The notes beneath the pieces are model-generated. The model worked only from the letters and a program-made list of their open reading frames with translations, did not search any database and was not told the origin of the DNA. Below are positions 49,539-52,789 of a stretch of 52,789 nt of DNA, piece by piece; position 1 is the first letter of the stretch, and each line of letters begins with the position of its first letter. The translations under genes were made by a program, and so were the position numbers. The DNA is from Bryobacteraceae bacterium (GTDB lineage Bacteria > Acidobacteriota > Terriglobia > Bryobacterales > Bryobacteraceae): NCBI GenBank assembly GCA_025928545.1, contig JAICJH010000049.1, positions 1 to 52,789 of the forward strand, read 5' to 3'.

Positions 49539-50003
49539 TTACTCAACCACTTTGGCAACAAAGTACGTAACTTTCTTGCCCGGCGCGAGCTTCATCAGAT
49601 GCGGCACCTTCGCCGGAATGTGCAGAATGTCGCCGGGGCCGAGAAGGGCTTCCGTTCCGCCTTTGATGGACGCCCCGCGAATCTCTCCGGGTGCTGTGGT
49701 CTTGCCGTCCACGACTTCGCCGCCGTAAACCATGGTCACCGCTCCAGCCTGAATCATAATGATGTCGGCCTGCTTCTCATGCCATTCGGCCTGTCCCGAG
49801 CCTTCCCGGTGGGCCACCATGAACGTTCGATTGCCGGTGGTTTGCACTACTTCGCTGGCGACTTTATTGGCGTCAAGCTTCGTTGCCAATTCCTTCCCCT
49901 TGGCCGCAATGTCGCTGGCCTTCCAGATATGGAAACCAGCGGGGTCTCCTGCCGAAAATGCGAGAACGGATGTAATGAAGAGTACTGCGATGATCTTGGT
50001 CAT
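49539..50003 (-). CDS. exported cupin-domain protein
   Basis: 154 residues. Signal peptide 1-18 (MTKIIAVLFITSVLAFSA). One cupin barrel: VAHREGSGQAEWHEKQADIIMI supplies the first metal motif (H-x3-E/Q region) and GPGDILHIPAKVPHLMKL the second (G-D-x4-P-x3-H). Metal binding is plausible, the ligand unknown. It is divergent from the DUF885 gene across 69 bases and precedes purU by 109 bases on the same strand. No good ribosome binding site is seen (GAGGGG is 16 bases away). Confidence 0.82.
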   Translation of the reverse strand: MTKIIAVLFITSVLAFSAGDPAGFHIWKASDIAAKGKELATKLDANKVASEVVQTTGNRTFMVAHREGSGQAEWHEKQADIIMIQAGAVTMVYGGEVVDGKTTAPGEIRGASIKGGTEALLGPGDILHIPAKVPHLMKLAPGKKVTYFVAKVVE

Positions 50004-50072
50004 AGTTGGATTTACCGCCCCTCAGCTTATCGCAGCCGTCGGCGCCGCACGCTCATTCAGTTACACTGGCTC

Positions 50073-51800
50073 ATGCGTTTCTTTGCCGTTTGCCTCATTT
50101 GCCTTTCGCAGCTGGCTTCTGCGCAAACTTCAGCTAAACCCGCCAACAGCTTCTTCAAGGACACTTTTGAACAGATGCTGCGCGATAATCCCGAGTACGC
50201 AACGGGAGTCGGCCGCCACGAATTCGACGACCGCTGGACCGACTGGTCCAAAGCCGGCCGCGACCGCCGCAAGGCATTCTTCGGGGAACGCCTCGCGCGT
50301 CTGACCGCTGAGCCGGTCGGCGACAGGGCGGAAGATCTGCTGACAAAGCGAGTGGTCCGCTACGACTTCGAAGCGAGACTGGAAGCCTGGGATCTCGACA
50401 CGCTGCTGCTGCGCGTCGGCCAGCAGTCCGGTTTTCACGTCCGGGTTTATAACGTGATCGACGGCATGCCGGCCGCCACTGTTCACGATTACGAAAACAT
50501 TATCGCCCGAATCCGCGCGATTCCTTCGTATTTGGATCAGAACCTCGGAATTCTGGATGAGGCGATTGCGGCGAAGGTGATGCAGCCCAAAGTCGTCGTC
50601 GACCTGGTGATTGCACAGCTCGACGCGCAACTGAACCAGAGCGCCGAACAAACGGAATTATTGAAGGCATTCCGCAGCTTCCCGACCGGCGTTTCACAGG
50701 CCGACCAACTGCGTCTGCGCAGCGCCGCGCAGGATACCTATACCCGCCAGTTCCTGCCCGCATGGCGCAAAGCGCGCGACTACATGGCGAACACCTATCT
50801 GCCCAGGGTCCGCCCCGCCGACAGTCTTTCCTCCATGCCCGGCGGCAAGGCGGCCTATGCAACGCTGATCCACGAGTTCACCACTACCACCATGTCGCCC
50901 GCCGATATTCACAAGCTCGGTGAACAGGAGGTGGTGCGCATCGAAGCCGCCATGGTGGCGATTATGAAGGACTCCGGCTTTCAGGGTTCCATCCCGGAGT
51001 TTCAGAAGAAGATGGACGACGATCCGGCTCAGCATTTCAAATCGAAAGAGGAAATGCTGACCAACTCCCGCAACATTGCGATGATCATCGAGCCCGAACT
51101 GCCCAGGCAGTTTCGCCACATCCCTTCGCTGCTTTTCGGTGTTCGCCCGATTCCTTCCGACCGTGAAGCGGCCACCGCGACGAATGCGCAGGGTGCCGCG
51201 GCCGATCTCTCGAAACCAGGCTGGTTCAATCTGAATACCTACCAGCCCGAGAAGCAGGTCCGCTACGATCAGGAATCGCTGGTACTGCACGAAGCCATCC
51301 CCGGCCATATTTTTCAAGGCGCCGTTGCAACTCAGCAGCAGGGGCTTCCGGAGCTTCGCCGTTTCTATTCCAACAGTGCGTTTGGGGAAGGCTGGGCGCT
51401 GTATGCCGAATCGCTCGGTTCGCAGCTGGGTTTGTACAAAGATCCCTACAGCCGCTTTGGCCAACTTGCGAGCGAGAGATTCCGCGCGGTTCGCCTGGTA
51501 GTCGATACCGGCATTCACGACCTCGGCTGGACACGGCAACAGGCCATCGACTATTTCAAAACGCATTCCCCCCAAAACTCCCTGGCGGAAGTGGACCGTT
51601 ATATTTCCTGGCCGGGGCAGGCGCTGTCTTACAAAATGGGTGAGTTGCGCATCCGGTCTCTGCGGGCTCAGGCGGAGCGGGAATTGGGAAGCAAATTCGA
51701 TATACGCGACTTTAATGACGCCGTTATCGGCGAAGGCCGCCTGCCTCTCGACATTCTTTCCGATGAAATCGGCCGGTTCATATCGAAAGCGCCGCGCTAG
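50073..51800 (+). CDS. secreted DUF885-family protein (metallopeptidase-like)
   Basis: 575 residues from ATG 50,073, where a signal peptide begins (MRFFAVCLICLSQLASAQ); the frame is open from 49,104 but the extra sequence is antisense to purU and the cupin gene. The DUF885 signature HEAIPGH is at 406-412 with QDEESL-type lead-in YDQESLVLHEAIPGHIFQG and a downstream FGEGWALYAESLG, typical of this predicted gluzincin-like family (HExxxGH plus a late Glu). Catalysis is likely but not shown for most members. Four hydrophobic-free lobes and a 575-residue length match the family. Export suggests action on peptides outside the cell. Confidence 0.9.
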   Translation: MRFFAVCLICLSQLASAQTSAKPANSFFKDTFEQMLRDNPEYATGVGRHEFDDRWTDWSKAGRDRRKAFFGERLARLTAEPVGDRAEDLLTKRVVRYDFEARLEAWDLDTLLLRVGQQSGFHVRVYNVIDGMPAATVHDYENIIARIRAIPSYLDQNLGILDEAIAAKVMQPKVVVDLVIAQLDAQLNQSAEQTELLKAFRSFPTGVSQADQLRLRSAAQDTYTRQFLPAWRKARDYMANTYLPRVRPADSLSSMPGGKAAYATLIHEFTTTTMSPADIHKLGEQEVVRIEAAMVAIMKDSGFQGSIPEFQKKMDDDPAQHFKSKEEMLTNSRNIAMIIEPELPRQFRHIPSLLFGVRPIPSDREAATATNAQGAAADLSKPGWFNLNTYQPEKQVRYDQESLVLHEAIPGHIFQGAVATQQQGLPELRRFYSNSAFGEGWALYAESLGSQLGLYKDPYSRFGQLASERFRAVRLVVDTGIHDLGWTRQQAIDYFKTHSPQNSLAEVDRYISWPGQALSYKMGELRIRSLRAQAERELGSKFDIRDFNDAVIGEGRLPLDILSDEIGRFISKAPR

Positions 51801-51832
51801 AAAACTCAAGAGCGGCGCGCGATAATTGGTAA

Positions 51833-52423
51833 TTGCTCAGCCATTTGACCCAAGTCCTGGTTGCCTGGGGGCCCGCGGGTATCCTGCTGCTTTCCGCGCT
51901 GGATTCCTCCGGTGTTCCCGTCGCCGGCGTTTTTGACGCATTTCTGATTCTCATCGCCGTGCAGCGACCTTCCATCGCCTGGTGGTGCGCGGGCCTCGCG
52001 GTGTGCGGTTCCATTGCAGGCAATATCATCCTCTTCACGATCAGCCGCAAGGGAGGCAGGGCATTCCTTGAGAAGTCCGCGTCGGAAGGCCGGGCCATGC
52101 GTTTCCGCGCGTGGTTCCTCCGTTTCGGTCTGCTGACGATCTTCATTCCTGCGATGATTCCGATACCAATGCCGCTGAAGTTATTCGTCATTACCGCGGG
52201 AGTCTTTGGTACGCCTCTCGCGGAATTTCTCGGCGTCGTTGTGCCCGCGCGGATCATCCGTTACTTCGGAGAGGTCTGGCTGGGCGTCGCTCTTGGCCAC
52301 GAATCAACCGGATTTCTGAAGACCCACGTTTGGCAGCTGGTGGGTTACGCTGTAGCCATTTTTGCCGTGCTGTACGGTGTGTTGGTCTGGCGTCACCGAG
52401 CCACCAGCCCAACCGGCCGCTAG
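51833..52423 (+). CDS. DedA/VTT-like membrane protein
   Basis: 196 residues from TTG 51,833. The N-terminus LSHLTQVLVAWGPAGILLLSALDSSGVP aligns naturally with DedA-type proteins, supporting this start although no ribosome binding site is visible. About five membrane segments follow, with GNIILFTISRKGGR, RFGLLTIFIPAMIPIPMPLKLFVITAGVF and a late AIFAVLYGVLVW segment. The conserved arginine-proline region (RFGLLTIF..AMIP.P) of the family is present. VTT proteins flip phospholipids or carrier lipids. It follows the DUF885 gene by 32 bases on the same strand and could be cotranscribed. Confidence 0.82.
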   Translation: MLSHLTQVLVAWGPAGILLLSALDSSGVPVAGVFDAFLILIAVQRPSIAWWCAGLAVCGSIAGNIILFTISRKGGRAFLEKSASEGRAMRFRAWFLRFGLLTIFIPAMIPIPMPLKLFVITAGVFGTPLAEFLGVVVPARIIRYFGEVWLGVALGHESTGFLKTHVWQLVGYAVAIFAVLYGVLVWRHRATSPTGR

Positions 52424-52496
52424 CGCCGGAAACAGGAAAGGTACGAAGACACGTATCCCACGAAACGAGATAAATTTTCGATTTTCAAAGAACAGT

Positions 52497-52560
52497 GACG
52501 TTCGATTAGAACGTCGTTGCGGCGGGTGGGTCGCTCTGTTAGAACGCCGTTGCCCGCCGC
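52497..52560. repeat. small palindrome, direct repeat and stem in the right-hand intergenic region
   Basis: GACGTTC-GATTA-GAACGTC (52,497-52,515) is a perfect 7-bp palindrome. TTAGAACGTCGTTGC (52,506-52,520) is repeated with one change at 52,539-52,553, and GCGGCGGG (52,519-52,526) pairs with CCCGCCGC (52,553-52,560). The span 52,424-52,683 otherwise shows no supported gene; an 83-codon minus-strand ORF across it has no protein-like features. Confidence 0.6.
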
Positions 52561-52683
52561 AAATGAATTGAGCGGCGTCTTTATGACCAGCAGCCTGCGG
52601 TTTGCCGTCCCGCAGACATGGTCCATTTCGATCGCCCCGCTCTCTGGTACCGTCCGCGGCACCGTTTTCACCGCGATCCGATC

Positions 52684-52789
52684 TTATTCAGGCCAGCCTG
52701 AAAGTTCTTCCGTCAACCCGATGCCTCCGAGGCAACGAACAGTAAATCCCGAAGTGGTATTCAGGAACCGGAAGTCCAGTTTCATCTCA
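52684..52789 (-). CDS. possible 3' end of a gene running in from the right edge
   Basis: On the minus strand a frame is open from the window edge to TAA at 52,686-52,684, about 34 residues including LDFRFLNTTSGFTVRCLGG and ending GLTEELSGWPE. It contains an ATG at 52,785 but could equally be the tail of a longer protein; the VRC(L/V) ending recalls secreted lectin-like or FGE-type domains. Weak evidence; listed because the sequence looks protein-like rather than random. Confidence 0.25.
   Translation of the reverse strand, partial: EMKLDFRFLNTTSGFTVRCLGGIGLTEELSGWPE

Noticed and set aside
49104..50072. 323-codon N-terminal extension of the DUF885 gene
   Set aside because: Runs antisense through purU and the cupin gene; the signal peptide begins at 50,073.
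52420..52671. 83-codon minus-strand ORF near the right edge
   Set aside because: Starts with GTG, no ribosome binding site, no protein-like pattern, and spans the palindrome and repeats.
1..52789. CRISPR array, prophage or rRNA operon
   Set aside because: No spaced repeat array, phage structural gene or rRNA sequence was seen in the window.

Overview
The window most likely comes from an acidobacterium of the Solibacter/Bryobacter kind. The evidence is the gene families: two secreted proteins ending in the TIGR03437-type C-terminal domain typical of Solibacter, a 'VWFA-related Acidobacterial' protein, an Oar-like TonB-dependent receptor with a carboxypeptidase-regulatory N-terminus, a pro-kumamolisin-type S53 protease, a DUF2934 protein and a PEP-CTERM protein. 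Coding density is high, the DNA is GC-rich, and GTG or TTG starts recur. No database was searched; all assignments come from reading motifs.

Left part (1-18,000): the end of an ISL3-type insertion sequence and a tRNA-Val(CAC) open the window. A membrane-anchored MutS-type ATPase follows, then a large protein joining a NodB-type deacetylase, a caspase-like domain, an EF-hand-like loop and TPRs, and a MoxR ATPase. A tight minus-strand operon runs NfeD protease - slipin - SPOR protein - lipA - lnt, with two four-base GTGA overlaps. DUF2934, lexA, a small conserved protein, an SDR oxidoreductase and a PilT ATPase come next, then a minus-strand operon of a Tat-exported TIM-barrel isomerase-like protein, a ThuA-like protein and a TPR protein.

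Middle part (18,000-36,500): the TonB-dependent receptor, the S53 protease, a TIGR03437 protein, the VWA protein and a second MutS-type membrane ATPase (paralogue of the first), two secreted proteins of unknown role, a PEP-CTERM protein, a PspC-like protein, a PAP2 phosphatase, a small DUF4177-like protein, phosphoserine aminotransferase and an SGNH esterase. 

Right part (36,500-52,789): a KimA-like potassium transporter whose leader matches the ydaO/yuaA c-di-AMP riboswitch; tRNA nucleotidyltransferase; a DUF4091 glycosidase-like protein; then the most interesting locus, a compact minus-strand operon (43,189-48,286) of a DltA/NRPS-like adenylating enzyme, an acyl carrier protein, two GNAT-type proteins and a cytoplasmic NodB-type deacetylase. 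Its logic recalls NodA/NodB/NodF plus DltA/DltC: activate an acid, load it on a carrier, free an amine by deacetylation, acylate it. purU, a secreted cupin, a DUF885 protein and a DedA-like membrane protein follow. The last 366 bases hold small repeats and perhaps the 3' end of a gene running in from the right.
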